Shown: in pieces, positions 1 through 8,066 of the stretch
Position numbering within the stretch: position 1 is the first letter of the stretch
Layout of the letters: each line of letters opens with the position of its first letter
Source: JANOXC01 sp031418215
GTDB taxonomy: Bacteria; Bacteroidota; Bacteroidia; AKYH767-A; OLB10
NCBI GenBank assembly: GCA_031418215.1
Contig: JANOXC010000163.1
Location: 1-31,026 of the forward strand
DNA: 31,026 bases
Reading direction: 5' to 3'
Program-made: the position numbers and the translations under genes
Notes under the pieces: model-generated
Database searches by the model: none
What the model saw: the letters and a program-made list of their open reading frames with translations, nothing else
Told to the model about the DNA's origin: nothing

Positions 1-2937
1 GTAACACGCAGCGTAGAAAATAATGCCAGGAAATTTTCCAAAGGCGATGAGAAAAAGGAAAAAGCTTATCTCGATTCCATGGCCACTAAAGGCGTTTACA
101 ATCTCGGCATCAAGGATTACACATATATAGAGTGCAAGGAAAGATAGATCAACCTGGGCCTTGACCTTAAAGGTGGTATGAACGTTACAATGGAGGTTTC
201 TGTTGTTGACCTGATCCGCACAATGGCCAACCATAGCACTGATCCTACTTTCAATAAAGCTATTGACCGGGCTTCAGAAATGCAGAAAAACAGCCAACAG
301 GATTTCGTTACGCTGTTTGGTAAGGCTTTCAAAGAAATTGATCCGAATGCTAAGATGGCTGCGGTATTTACTACGGTTGATCTTCAGGATCGTATCAACT
401 TCAATTCTACGAATGACCAGGTTTTAAAAGTTATTGACGATGAGGCGAAATCGGCCATCAGCCGTTCGTATAACATCCTCCGTACAAGGATTGATAAATT
501 CGGTGTCGCTCAGCCAAACATCCAGCAATTGGACAATGGACGTATCCTAATCGAATTACCCGGTGTGAAAGAACCGGAGCGTGTTCGCAAACTCCTTCAG
601 GGAACTGCAAAATTGGAATTTTGGGAGACCTATAGCTTTGGCGACCTCGCAAAAAACCTTGTGGAAGTAAATAAGAAACTGGCTGCTGAAAAATCTTTAA
701 AGAAAGATTCTATAGCTGTGCTGAAAAGTGATTCTTCGTCAATAGCAATTAACGATACTACCAAAACGGTAGCTGACTCTACTAAGAAAGGTGACTTGCT
801 GGCAAAAATGGGAACTGATACTGCTGCCAAAGACACTTCCAAAGCAGGACAAAAGACCTTTGAAGAGTTTTCTAAAGAAAATCCACTCTTCGCTTATTTA
901 ATTCCTGCCGACTTCCAGGTACAAACGCAGGATCAGAAAAATTCTGTGGATAAAATGCCCATCATCGGATTTACTTTAATTAAAGACACTCCACTTGTTA
1001 ATTCTTTCCTAAATCGTGCCGACATTAAATTATTGTTGCCAAAGAACTTTAAAGCACTTTGGACTGTTAAGCCACGAACAAAGGATTCACAAACATTGGA
1101 ATTAATCGGAGTTAAAGTAACTACACGTAATGGTGAAGCTCCTTTAGATGGTAAAGTAATTACCAATGCCAATAAAGATGTTGCGCAATTTAAAAACAGT
1201 TATGAAGTAAACATGCAAATGAATGTTGAAGGGGCGCAAACCTGGAAACGTTTGACGCATGATAATATCGGTCATTCCATCGCCATTGTTCTTGATGATG
1301 CCGTCTACAGTTATCCAACTGTGCAAGGTGAAATTGCCGGTGGTAACAGTTCCATCACCGGGAATTTTGATGTGAAGGATGCTGATGACTTAGCTAACTT
1401 ATTAAAGACCGGTAAACTTCCTGCTCCTGCGAAAATCATTGAAGAAGCGGTAGTAGGTCCTTCTTTAGGTCAGGAAGCAATTCAGAATGGTTTACTCTCT
1501 TTCATCGTAGCATTGTTAGTGGTGTTGATTTATATGGTGATCTACTACAATAATGCAGGCGGTGTTGCTGACGTAACCATGTTTGTCAACGTTTTCTTTA
1601 TCATGGGTGTTCTTGCATCACTTGGTGCAGTACTTACGCTGCCCGGTATTGCCGGTATTGTCTTAATTATTGGTATGTCGGTGGATGCCAACATTCTGAT
1701 ATTTGAGCGTATCCGTGAAGAACTTCGAGAAGGAAAAGGAATCAGGCTGGCTGTAGCTGATGGTTACAAACATGCATTACCATCGATCATTGACTCTAAC
1801 GTTACGACCTTGTTATTAGGTATCATTCTTTATACATTCGGTAGCGGACCGGTACAAGGATTTGCAACCACCTTGATCATTGGTATCTTGTGTTCATTGT
1901 TCAGCGCCATCTTTATCTCCCGTTTAATATTTGAATGGAGACTGGATAACAATAAGAGCATTAAACTTTGGAATAATTTCTCTAAAAATGCTTTCAAAAA
2001 TATTCACATTGATTTTGTTGGAAAGCGTAAATCATATTACATCTTCTCTTCCATCATTATCATTGGCGGTATCATTTCTATCGTTACCAAAGGCTGGAAC
2101 TTCGGTGTTGACTTTGAAGGTGGAAGAACGTATGTTGTTCAATTCGACAAATCAATTCATTCCAATGAAATTCGCGAAGCATTAGCTGCTCCTTTTGTAC
2201 AGGCTCCTGATGTAAAAACTTTCGGAACCAATAACCGTTACAAAATCACCACTAATTATATGATCAGTGAAAATGGTGAAGTAGCGGATTCCAAAGTAGC
2301 AGATCAGCTTTATACAGGATTAAGTAAGTTCTACGAGGGAAGTATTTCTAAAGAAGATTTTCGCGCGAAGAAAGTAATCAGCTCTCAAAAAGTAGGACCA
2401 ACAATTGCTGATGATGTTAGACAATCAGCTGTCTGGAGTATCTTATTTGGTTGTGCACTGATGTTCTTATATATATTAGTCCGTTTCCGTAAATGGCAAT
2501 ATGGATTGGGTGCTACAGTGGCATTGTTGCACGACGTTCTTGTTGTACTTTCATTTTACTCCATCTTTAATGGTATCCTTCCATTCACACTGGAGATCAA
2601 CCAGGACTTTATCGCTGCCGTGCTTACCGTAATGGGTTACTCCATGACTGATACCGTGGTGGTATTCGATAGGATTCGTGAATACTTGAATATCCATCCG
2701 AATATGGAGCATAAAACGGTAATCAATAATGCCTTGAATGCAACCTTAAGCCGTACCATCAACACCTCATTAACGATCTTCTTCGTATTGTTGGCCATCT
2801 TTATTTTCGGTGGTGATGTAATCCGCGGATTTGCTTTCGCCTTGTTGATCGGTATCGTAATCGGAACTTACTCTTCCATCTGCATAGCAACACCAATTGT
2901 TGTTGATCTTGACAAGAAAAGTAATCTGAAAAAATAG
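1..2937 (+). CDS. secDF: Protein translocase subunit SecDF, fused, 5'-partial, with internal TAG
   Basis: Fused SecD-SecF, the inner-membrane, proton-driven accessory of the SecYEG/SecA translocon that pulls exported proteins into the periplasm. The frame is open from base 1, so the start lies upstream. The conserved DLKGGM motif sits at about 163-180 and is followed by the periplasmic SecD region. The first membrane block (1480-1960) contains GMSVDANILIFERIREE. A SecF half follows (about 2020-2937) with NFGVDFEGGR and MGYSMTDTVVVFDRIREY. An in-frame TAG at 145-147 separates a conserved-looking stretch (YNLGIKDYTYIECKER) from INLGLDLKGGM in the same frame, so either one base is wrong or mutated, or the codon is read through. 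An ATG-initiated frame downstream of it begins at 178, but that would remove the first membrane anchor. Translation ends at TAG 2935-2937, with a strong terminator 24 bases later. Family assignment is very secure. Confidence 0.95.
145..147 (+). other. In-frame TAG codon inside secDF
   Basis: Frame 1 reads through from base 1 to 2937 except for this one TAG. Residues on both sides match the expected SecD sequence (CKER before it, INLGLDLKGG after it). A single G-to-T change from GAG (Glu) would explain it. Confidence 0.9.
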
Positions 2938-2960
2938 TCGCTGACAAATTATATTTAATC

Positions 2961-2993
2961 AAAAACCGTCCTGTAATGCAGGACGGTTTTTTT
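2961..2993 (+). terminator. Intrinsic terminator of secDF
   Basis: Inverted arms aaaaaccgtcctg (2961-2973) and caggacggttttttt (2979-2993) form a 13-bp stem with a 5-base loop and run into a T tract. It lies 24 bases after the secDF stop. This is the clearest terminator in the window. Confidence 0.93.
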
Positions 2994-3008
2994 ATTTCTC
3001 AACCTCCT

Positions 3009-3025
3009 CCTCGTTTGTAACGAGG
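3009..3025. repeat. Small perfect hairpin after the secDF terminator
   Basis: Arms cctcgtt and aacgagg enclose a 3-base loop. It lies directly after the terminator, has no T tract and is not in a gene. It looks like a short dispersed palindrome; function unknown. Confidence 0.5.
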
Positions 3026-3120
3026 CGTCTAATAATGAAAGCATTTGGCTTGCGATCAATAGAAAGTGCGTTTAATTTATTGTTTGACTTAAAGCATTTC
3101 TAAAGCATTAATGTTTCAAT

Positions 3121-3246
3121 TTTTACCGCAAAGGGCACTAAGAAAAAAAAAATTAACGCAAAGAGCACCAAGAAGAAAAACGCAAAAGGCGCAGAGAAAT
3201 TAACTCTGCGCCCTATGCGTTAAACTTTGCGTTCTCTGCGGTAAAA
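3121..3246. repeat. Imperfect inverted-repeat element of CGCAAAG-type units
   Basis: The left arm starts ttttaccgcaaagggcac and carries several cgcaaa/gagcacc-like units. The right arm is its degenerate reverse complement, ending gcgttctctgcggtaaaa. The centre (3188-3212) is a perfect 9-bp hairpin, ggcgcagag and ctctgcgcc around a 7-base loop. There is no coding frame of note. From memory, similar CGCAAAG-rich palindromic spacers occur in many Bacteroidota genomes, which would make this a dispersed repeat rather than a gene. Confidence 0.7.
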
Positions 3247-3304
3247 AAATCTGCACCATTAGTATTATTCACTTGATGCGGGGATAATGATCAATATCTT
3301 AACC

Positions 3305-3354
3305 CCTACATCGGGTGTTGTCACTTTCCTACATCGGGTGTTGTCACCTGATGT
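3305..3354. repeat. Tandem REP-like unit with hairpin downstream of the helicase gene
   Basis: The 20-mer cctacatcgggtgttgtcac occurs twice without mismatch (3305-3324 and 3328-3347). The second copy continues into cctgatgt, so that 3331-3354 folds into a 10-bp stem with one G-T pair. The element begins 11 bases beyond the helicase stop codon (minus strand) and could act as a transcript-end structure, although no T tract follows. Confidence 0.7.
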
Positions 3355-3365
3355 CAGAATATTCA

Positions 3366-5210
3366 TCAATAGCGTTTCTTCCCCCAGGATTTCGCACCTT
3401 CTTCAGTTCGCTCCCTGGGTTTAAAATCACCGCCGCCACTTTTGCCTTTGTCTCCATATTTATTGCGTGGACGAGGTGATGAAGATGATCTTCTTCCTGA
3501 TGACTCGCCACCGAAAGATCTTCTTCCTGAAGATTCGCCGCCACCTGATCGTGATCCACCATCACGGTTGCGCGATGATGCTCCTTTCTCCTGTCCACTG
3601 ATTTCTGTACGAACCTGGCGACCTTTAAATATTTCACCACGGAAAGATTCCATTACCGCTTGTAATTTATCTTGAGGCACTTCTACAAAAGAGAATACCC
3701 CTTTTACATCAACCTTTCCTATTTCTGTTTTGGTAAGTGAACCAACTTCTTTCACATAATCCATCATCATAAACTTGTCGAAACCATCAACAGAACCTAA
3801 ATTTATAAACAACCTTGGTTCTGTACTGCGATATCCTCCGCCTTCCATCATTCTGCTGCCTGCACTTCGTCCCTGGTGTGCCAGGTCAACATTCAGATCG
3901 GCATCATTGCGGTAGTATTCTAAGAAACGATTAAACTCCATGCTTACAATACGAGTAATCAAGTCTTCCTTGCTCATATCTTCCAACTCTGTTAAAACAG
4001 GAGTTAAATATTTTGCAATTCCTTTTTCATTAACCTCTACGCCTCTTATCTTTTTTACAAGATTCGAGAGTTGTTGTTCACAAACATCAACAGCTGTTGG
4101 TATTTTTCCTAAATGAAATTTACGATTTATTTTCTTCTCGATCTGGTGAATCTTTCCTTGCTCACGAATGTTGATCAAAGCAATAGAAACACCGGATTTC
4201 CCTGCACGCGCTGTTCTTCCACTGCGGTGTGTGTAGTTCTCTGATTCATCAGGTAAATTATAATGAATAACATGCGTAATGTCATTCACGTCAATGCCCC
4301 TTGCTGCAACATCGGTAGCTACCAATAATTGTAACACACGCTGACGATAACGCCCCATTACTTTATCACGTTGCTGCTGACTTAAATCGCCATGTAAGGC
4401 ATCGGCATTGTATCCGTCCTTCATTAAATTCTCAGCAACATGCTGCGTATCCATTTTAGTACGGCAGAATATGATTCCGAAAATTTCCGGTTCAGCATCC
4501 AGTATTCTTTTCAAAGCGGCATAACGGTCGCGCTCATGCATTACGTAATAAAAATGCTCAATATTCTCTGCGCCTTCATTTTTACGTCCAACCGTTAATT
4601 CAAAAGGATCGCTCATGTAATTGCTCGCAATGGCACGTACTTCACGTGGCATCGTCGCTGAAAACAACCAGACCTTTTTTTCTTCCGGAGTATGACTTAA
4701 TATCTCATCAATATCTTCCTGGAATCCCATATTCAGCATTTCATCCGCTTCATCAAGAACGATAAATTGAACGGTCTGCAATTTAATGGCCTTCCTTCCG
4801 ATCAGGTCGATTAACCTTCCGGGGGTTGCAACAATGATCTGTGCTCCTTTTCTGATGGCACGAATCTGTGTATCAATGCTTGCTCCACCATAAACCGCTA
4901 CAATATTAACGGCAGGCATAAACTTGCTGTATTTTTTAAGGTCGTTGGTGATCTGAACGCATAACTCCCGGGTTGGCGCCAGGATGAGTGCCTGTGCATC
5001 AGGTGAATAGAAATCCAATAAAGTAATTAATGGAATACCGAAAGCGGCTGTTTTACCGGTTCCTGTTTGTGCCAGGCCGATAAAATCGCGCTGCCCGGTT
5101 AATAATTGTGGAATTGCTTGTTCCTGAACAGGTGTGGGATGTTCAAATCCCAGTTCATCCAGCGCTTTTAGCACCTTTTCGTCAGAAATAAGTTCTTTAA
5201 ATGATAGCAT
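3366..5210 (-). CDS. deaD: DEAD-box ATP-dependent RNA helicase (DeaD/CsdA type)
   Basis: 614-residue ATP-dependent RNA helicase that unwinds RNA duplexes, likely in ribosome assembly, mRNA turnover or cold adaptation. Visible motifs: Q motif near residue 29, Walker A AQTGTGKT (47-54), PTREL (79-83), DEAD (153-156), SAT (184-186), and motif VI HRSGRTARAG (328-337). A DbpA-type RNA-binding domain follows (about 445-535, beginning EPRLFINLG). The tail is basic and low in complexity, rich in G, S and R, with GGESSGRRS repeated; such tails commonly bind RNA. Starts at ATG 5208-5210, just downstream of a good TACCTTTG promoter box, and stops at TGA. It stands alone, with repeat-rich spacers on both sides. 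Helicase family is certain; the exact ortholog name is less so. Confidence 0.93.
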   Translation of the reverse strand: MLSFKELISDEKVLKALDELGFEHPTPVQEQAIPQLLTGQRDFIGLAQTGTGKTAAFGIPLITLLDFYSPDAQALILAPTRELCVQITNDLKKYSKFMPAVNIVAVYGGASIDTQIRAIRKGAQIIVATPGRLIDLIGRKAIKLQTVQFIVLDEADEMLNMGFQEDIDEILSHTPEEKKVWLFSATMPREVRAIASNYMSDPFELTVGRKNEGAENIEHFYYVMHERDRYAALKRILDAEPEIFGIIFCRTKMDTQHVAENLMKDGYNADALHGDLSQQQRDKVMGRYRQRVLQLLVATDVAARGIDVNDITHVIHYNLPDESENYTHRSGRTARAGKSGVSIALINIREQGKIHQIEKKINRKFHLGKIPTAVDVCEQQLSNLVKKIRGVEVNEKGIAKYLTPVLTELEDMSKEDLITRIVSMEFNRFLEYYRNDADLNVDLAHQGRSAGSRMMEGGGYRSTEPRLFINLGSVDGFDKFMMMDYVKEVGSLTKTEIGKVDVKGVFSFVEVPQDKLQAVMESFRGEIFKGRQVRTEISGQEKGASSRNRDGGSRSGGGESSGRRSFGGESSGRRSSSSPRPRNKYGDKGKSGGGDFKPRERTEEGAKSWGKKRY

Positions 5211-5228
5211 TTGTTAATAATTAGTCGG

Positions 5229-5236
5229 CAAAGGTA
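5229..5236 (-). promoter_or_regulatory. Bacteroidota -7 promoter box of the helicase gene
   Basis: TACCTTTG on the minus strand matches the TAnnTTTG consensus exactly. It lies 18 bases upstream of the ATG at 5210, giving a short leader. No clear -33 TTTG was seen. Confidence 0.65.
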
Positions 5237-5287
5237 GCTCTTTTAAGGCCTTCTTGGGAGAAAAGCGTTTGAAAATCAGGGAAAAAG

Positions 5288-5315
5288 GTTTTGAGTTTAG
5301 GGTTTTGAGTTTAAA
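5288..5315. repeat. Degenerate tandem array of 7-base units
   Basis: Four successive 7-mers: gttttga, gtttagg, gttttga, gtttaaa. It lies upstream of the helicase promoter and next to the inverted-repeat elements. The same periodicity occurs at secA. Confidence 0.6.
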
Positions 5316-5330
5316 ACGCTAACCCCTTTT

Positions 5331-5467
5331 GTCATTCTGAACAAGCCCCGAGTACTTGGGGCGCTAGTGAAGAATCTCACGAATATCATGTGAAAAAAAA
5401 ATATCAACCCAATGAGCAAATATCCTCAGCGGATGTATGTGAGATGCTTCGTTCCTCAGCATGACAA
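5331..5467. repeat. MITE-like inverted-repeat element, copy 1
   Basis: Begins gtcattctgaac and ends with its near reverse complement tcagcatgac. Inner arms gaagaatctc and gagatgcttc also pair. A nested hairpin (gccccgag, cttggggc) sits in the left arm. It resembles the 'GTCATTCTGAAC...TCAGCATGAC' palindromes I recall as common in Bacteroidota. No transposase or meaningful ORF is present. Confidence 0.75.
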
Positions 5468-5488
5468 CGTGGAAAAATTTACCTCTTC

Positions 5489-5627
5489 TCATTCTGAACA
5501 AGCCTTTAGGCGCTAGTGAAGAATCTTACAATTATCAAGTGAAAATAAAATATCAACCAAATGAGCAAATATCCTCAGAGGATGTATTTGAGATGCTTCC
5601 CCCGAGGTCTCGGGGTCAGCATGACAA
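5489..5627. repeat. MITE-like inverted-repeat element, copy 2
   Basis: Same orientation and design as copy 1, 21 bases further on, about 85% alike by eye in the middle part (atatcaaccaaatgagcaaa). Here the extra ccccgag-gt-ctcgggg hairpin lies in the right arm instead of the left. Confidence 0.75.
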
Positions 5628-5699
5628 AAAAAGGATACAATGCCAACTACAATCTTGATAGCCATCGGGAGAAAACGGCCTACTGCAGCTGCTGCTTTT

Positions 5700-6611
5700 T
5701 TAACTGCCAACTTTCTTCCTCAGCTGCTCTTCAATAATTGCAAGACCTTCCTCCAAAGAATGAGGCTGATAATCCAAATCCCTGATCGCCTTATCAATAA
5801 TAAAACCGGTGACCAACGGCCTTTTGGCTGCCTGATTGAGTTCTGCCGTCGTAACGGGATTGATAAAAGACTTATCCAATTTAAAAAAATCCGCCACGAA
5901 ATAAGCTATATCCAAAATACTCATCGTCTCTTTTCCGGAGACATGATATATGCCATTGGCTCGCTTCAACCCTGCATTAATACAAGCATCAGCAAGATCT
6001 TCAGCTAAAGTCGGGGAACGAATCTGGTCACTGATGACATTGATCTGCTTATGTTGTTCCAATGAACTTTTTGTCCATAACACCACATTACTTCTTTCTG
6101 CATCGTCAACTACTCCATATATTATAATGGTACGAAGGATGGCCCAACCTACTTTACTTTCCTGCACTATTTTTTCCGACTCCAGCTTACTCCAGGCATA
6201 ATAACTTAATGGATTGGGAGCGTCTTCTTCTTTGTATGGTCCGTTAAGTCCGTCAAAAACAAAATCGGTGGAAAGATGAATAAAATGTGCGCCCACCTTT
6301 TCTGCTGCATTTGCCAAATGACTTACTGCATCAATATTGATTTTTTTGCACCCTTCCTTATCCAGCTCACAAGCATCAACATTGGTCATTGCTGCAGTAT
6401 TGATAATGCAATCGGGTTGATGATGCTGCACCAACTGCATCACTGCTTTTTCATCAGTAATGTCTAAAGGCTCATATAAATATCCTGCTTTTTGTGAAAT
6501 CCTGTTCTGCCCTTTGGAAGTAGCAATGATCTCCTGTCCGGTACGGTGCAATAAATCGTAAATGATTTTTTGGCCTAATAAGCCATTGGAGCCGGTGATT
6601 AAAAATTTCAT
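5700..6611 (-). CDS. RmlD-like SDR-family reductase (dTDP-4-dehydrorhamnose reductase type)
   Basis: 303-residue extended short-chain dehydrogenase. The Rossmann motif GSNGLLG is at residues 7-13, NTAAMTNVDACE near 71-82, STDFVFDG at 114-121, and the catalytic Tyr/Lys pair in YAWSK (Y138, K142). The order and spacing match RmlD, which reduces dTDP-4-dehydro-L-rhamnose with NAD(P)H. No rmlA/B/C neighbours are present, so the true substrate may be another nucleotide sugar or small metabolite; the specific rhamnose role is not shown. It starts at ATG 6609-6611, 9 bases after the stop of the K+ channel gene, so the two are almost certainly co-transcribed. TAA stop. Confidence 0.85.
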   Translation of the reverse strand: MKFLITGSNGLLGQKIIYDLLHRTGQEIIATSKGQNRISQKAGYLYEPLDITDEKAVMQLVQHHQPDCIINTAAMTNVDACELDKEGCKKINIDAVSHLANAAEKVGAHFIHLSTDFVFDGLNGPYKEEDAPNPLSYYAWSKLESEKIVQESKVGWAILRTIIIYGVVDDAERSNVVLWTKSSLEQHKQINVISDQIRSPTLAEDLADACINAGLKRANGIYHVSGKETMSILDIAYFVADFFKLDKSFINPVTTAELNQAAKRPLVTGFIIDKAIRDLDYQPHSLEEGLAIIEEQLRKKVGS

Positions 6612-6620
6612 AGAAATAAT

Positions 6621-7640
6621 TTATGAGGACAATACTTCCAACAACTTGGTAACCTGATCCTGCGTTCCTAAAACGAAAAGCTTAGCATCAGGTTTCATTA
6701 CCGTATCAGGCTCCGGATTGATGATGTATTCTCCGTCGCTTGTTTTAAAGCCTACAATATTGGCTCCTGTTTTATTACGGATTTCCAACTCCCGAATGGT
6801 TTTTCCCTTCAACCGGTCACTCAAATTATTATATAAAATCTCCTCCAGACGGATATTAATTCTACCGGTGATAAAATCAAGAAATTCGAGAACATCAGGG
6901 CGTGTTACCAAGGTAGCCATATGCGTACCTCCTATTTTATCGGGCATGATAACGTTATCGGCACCGGCACGTTTCAATTTTTTATCACTGGAATCTTCAG
7001 AAGCACGACTGATGATTTTCAGTTTCGGATTTAGTTCTCTTGCCGTAAGCACCACAAAAACATTTTCAGAATCATTGGGCAAGGTGGTGATTAATGCACG
7101 TGCATTTTTAATACCTGCCTCAATCAATGTTTCATCATGCGTGGCATTGCCTTCAATAAGCAATACATGCTTATGATGCTCTCTTAAATCGGCAGCCAGC
7201 TGAGGGTTGGACTCAATCGCTACAAAAGATTGCTGATGTGTGCGTAGCTGCTCACAAGCCTGCTGACCGTTGCGTCCGTAGCCGCAAACGATAACGTGTC
7301 CTGATAATTTATCTATTTCTTTTTTCACTTTTCTGACCCTTAGATAACGTTGAAGATCGCCTTCCATGATATAAGAAGTGACCACTGAAACTGCGTAAGC
7401 AAATATACCGATGCTGAGGAGAATAAAAACTACGACAAACCAACGGCCGGGCACAGTAAGCTCCCTGGAAAGGCCAAGCCCAACAGTGGAAAGGATAACA
7501 ATAGTGGAATAAATGGCATCACCTGGCGACTGATGATCAATCAATATAAACCCAACAACACCAAAGAATATATTGAAAAGAATTAAGCCAATGGCTATAT
7601 ATAATCTTCTGAGAAAGGAGTAGGCCCGGTGTTTTTTCAC
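6621..7640 (-). CDS. TrkA-domain (RCK) potassium channel protein
   Basis: 339-residue ion-channel protein. Two hydrophobic helices (about residues 13-34 and 66-90) flank a pore loop, STVGLG, around residues 51-56. A cytoplasmic RCK/TrkA-N domain follows with nucleotide-binding GYGRNG (120-125), then a TrkA-C domain (about 255-339). This is the two-helix K+ channel layout seen in MthK-type proteins, gated through the RCK ring. The filter is odd: the usual TVGYGD is TVGLGL here, with Leu for Tyr and no acidic residue. The start is a GTG at 7638-7640, leading into MKKHRAYSF. First gene of the unit with the RmlD-like reductase 9 bases downstream; a promoter lies at 7655-7689. Ion specificity is inferred from the family. 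Confidence 0.88.
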   Translation of the reverse strand: MKKHRAYSFLRRLYIAIGLILFNIFFGVVGFILIDHQSPGDAIYSTIVILSTVGLGLSRELTVPGRWFVVVFILLSIGIFAYAVSVVTSYIMEGDLQRYLRVRKVKKEIDKLSGHVIVCGYGRNGQQACEQLRTHQQSFVAIESNPQLAADLREHHKHVLLIEGNATHDETLIEAGIKNARALITTLPNDSENVFVVLTARELNPKLKIISRASEDSSDKKLKRAGADNVIMPDKIGGTHMATLVTRPDVLEFLDFITGRINIRLEEILYNNLSDRLKGKTIRELEIRNKTGANIVGFKTSDGEYIINPEPDTVMKPDAKLFVLGTQDQVTKLLEVLSS

Positions 7641-7654
7641 GTTTGTAGAAAGCG

Positions 7655-7689
7655 CTAAAGTATATTGAAATGATCAATTCAGATCAAAA
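7655..7689 (-). promoter_or_regulatory. Likely promoter of the K+ channel/reductase unit
   Basis: On the minus strand, TTTTG (7685-7689) and TACTTTAG (7655-7662) are separated by 22 bases, close to the Bacteroidota TTTG...TAnnTTTG arrangement, with one mismatch in the -7 box. It ends 15 bases before the GTG start. Confidence 0.5.
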
Positions 7690-7724
7690 CCATAAAAGGA
7701 GGGTATTGGATAAACGCTTAAAAT

Positions 7725-7946
7725 TTAAAAATCAAGCAAGTCTTTTGCATGAACCTTCAGCGTTTTGGCAATAACATTAATTGTACAAATGGTAGGGTTG
7801 ATTTTACCGGTTTCAATCCTTGCAATTTGGGAAAGGCTAATTCCGGAGGTATAGGCTAGATCCTCTTGCGTCATCTTTTTTATGGCGCGCAATTCCTTCA
7901 GTCGTTTAGCGAAACCCTTTAAAAACTTCTCTTCCCTGAAATTCAC
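7725..7946 (-). CDS. Small XRE-family HTH transcriptional regulator
   Basis: About 73 residues from GTG 7944-7946 (reads MNFREEKFLKGFAKRL...), or 78 if a TTG at 7959-7961 is used; I prefer the GTG because known single-domain XRE proteins begin in this way. The whole protein is one Cro/C1-type helix-turn-helix: KKMTQEDLAYTSGIS then LSQIARIETGKINPT, the hallmark SQxxRIExGK turn. It has no ligand or enzymatic domain. It is divergent from the large T9SS cargo gene, and a perfect 20-bp palindrome lies in the shared upstream region, so autoregulation and control of the cargo gene are plausible (inference). TAA stop, 84 bases before the K+ channel gene. Confidence 0.85.
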   Translation of the reverse strand: MNFREEKFLKGFAKRLKELRAIKKMTQEDLAYTSGISLSQIARIETGKINPTICTINVIAKTLKVHAKDLLDF

Positions 7947-7978
7947 AGGTCGAAGAAGCAATTTGAACGGAAGATTGC

Positions 7979-7998
7979 TTATAGCATATATGCTATAA
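7979..7998. promoter_or_regulatory. Perfect 20-bp palindrome, candidate operator
   Basis: ttatagcatatatgctataa equals its own reverse complement. It lies 32 bases upstream of the HTH gene start and 16 bases upstream of a promoter-like box for the divergent cargo gene, the classic place for an XRE dimer site. No experimental support. Confidence 0.6.
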
Positions 7999-8013
7999 AT
8001 AGAAATTATTTTC

Positions 8014-8021
8014 TACCTTCG
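8014..8021 (+). promoter_or_regulatory. Possible -7 box of the beta-helix cargo gene
   Basis: TACCTTCG differs from TAnnTTTG at one position; the same variant is seen before mdh. It is 45 bases ahead of the ATG at 8067. No -33 element recognised. Confidence 0.4.
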
Positions 8022-8066
8022 ATAAATCCTTTTAACTATCAATTTCACCTTTTAAATAAAAAACAC

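Noticed and set aside
3442..3675. 77-codon plus-strand ORF rich in Pro, Asp and Leu
   Set aside because: It is the antisense of the Gly/Ser/Arg-rich tail of the helicase; its composition follows from that.
5513..5710. 65-codon minus-strand ORF after the reductase gene, starting at a TTG and beginning AVKKAAAAVGRFLP
   Set aside because: It uses a rare start overlapping the reductase stop, and its second half runs through the MITE-like repeat, so it is most likely a chance frame.
5700..6611. Rhamnose biosynthesis cluster
   Set aside because: Only the RmlD-like gene is present, with no rmlA, rmlB, rmlC or glycosyltransferases nearby.
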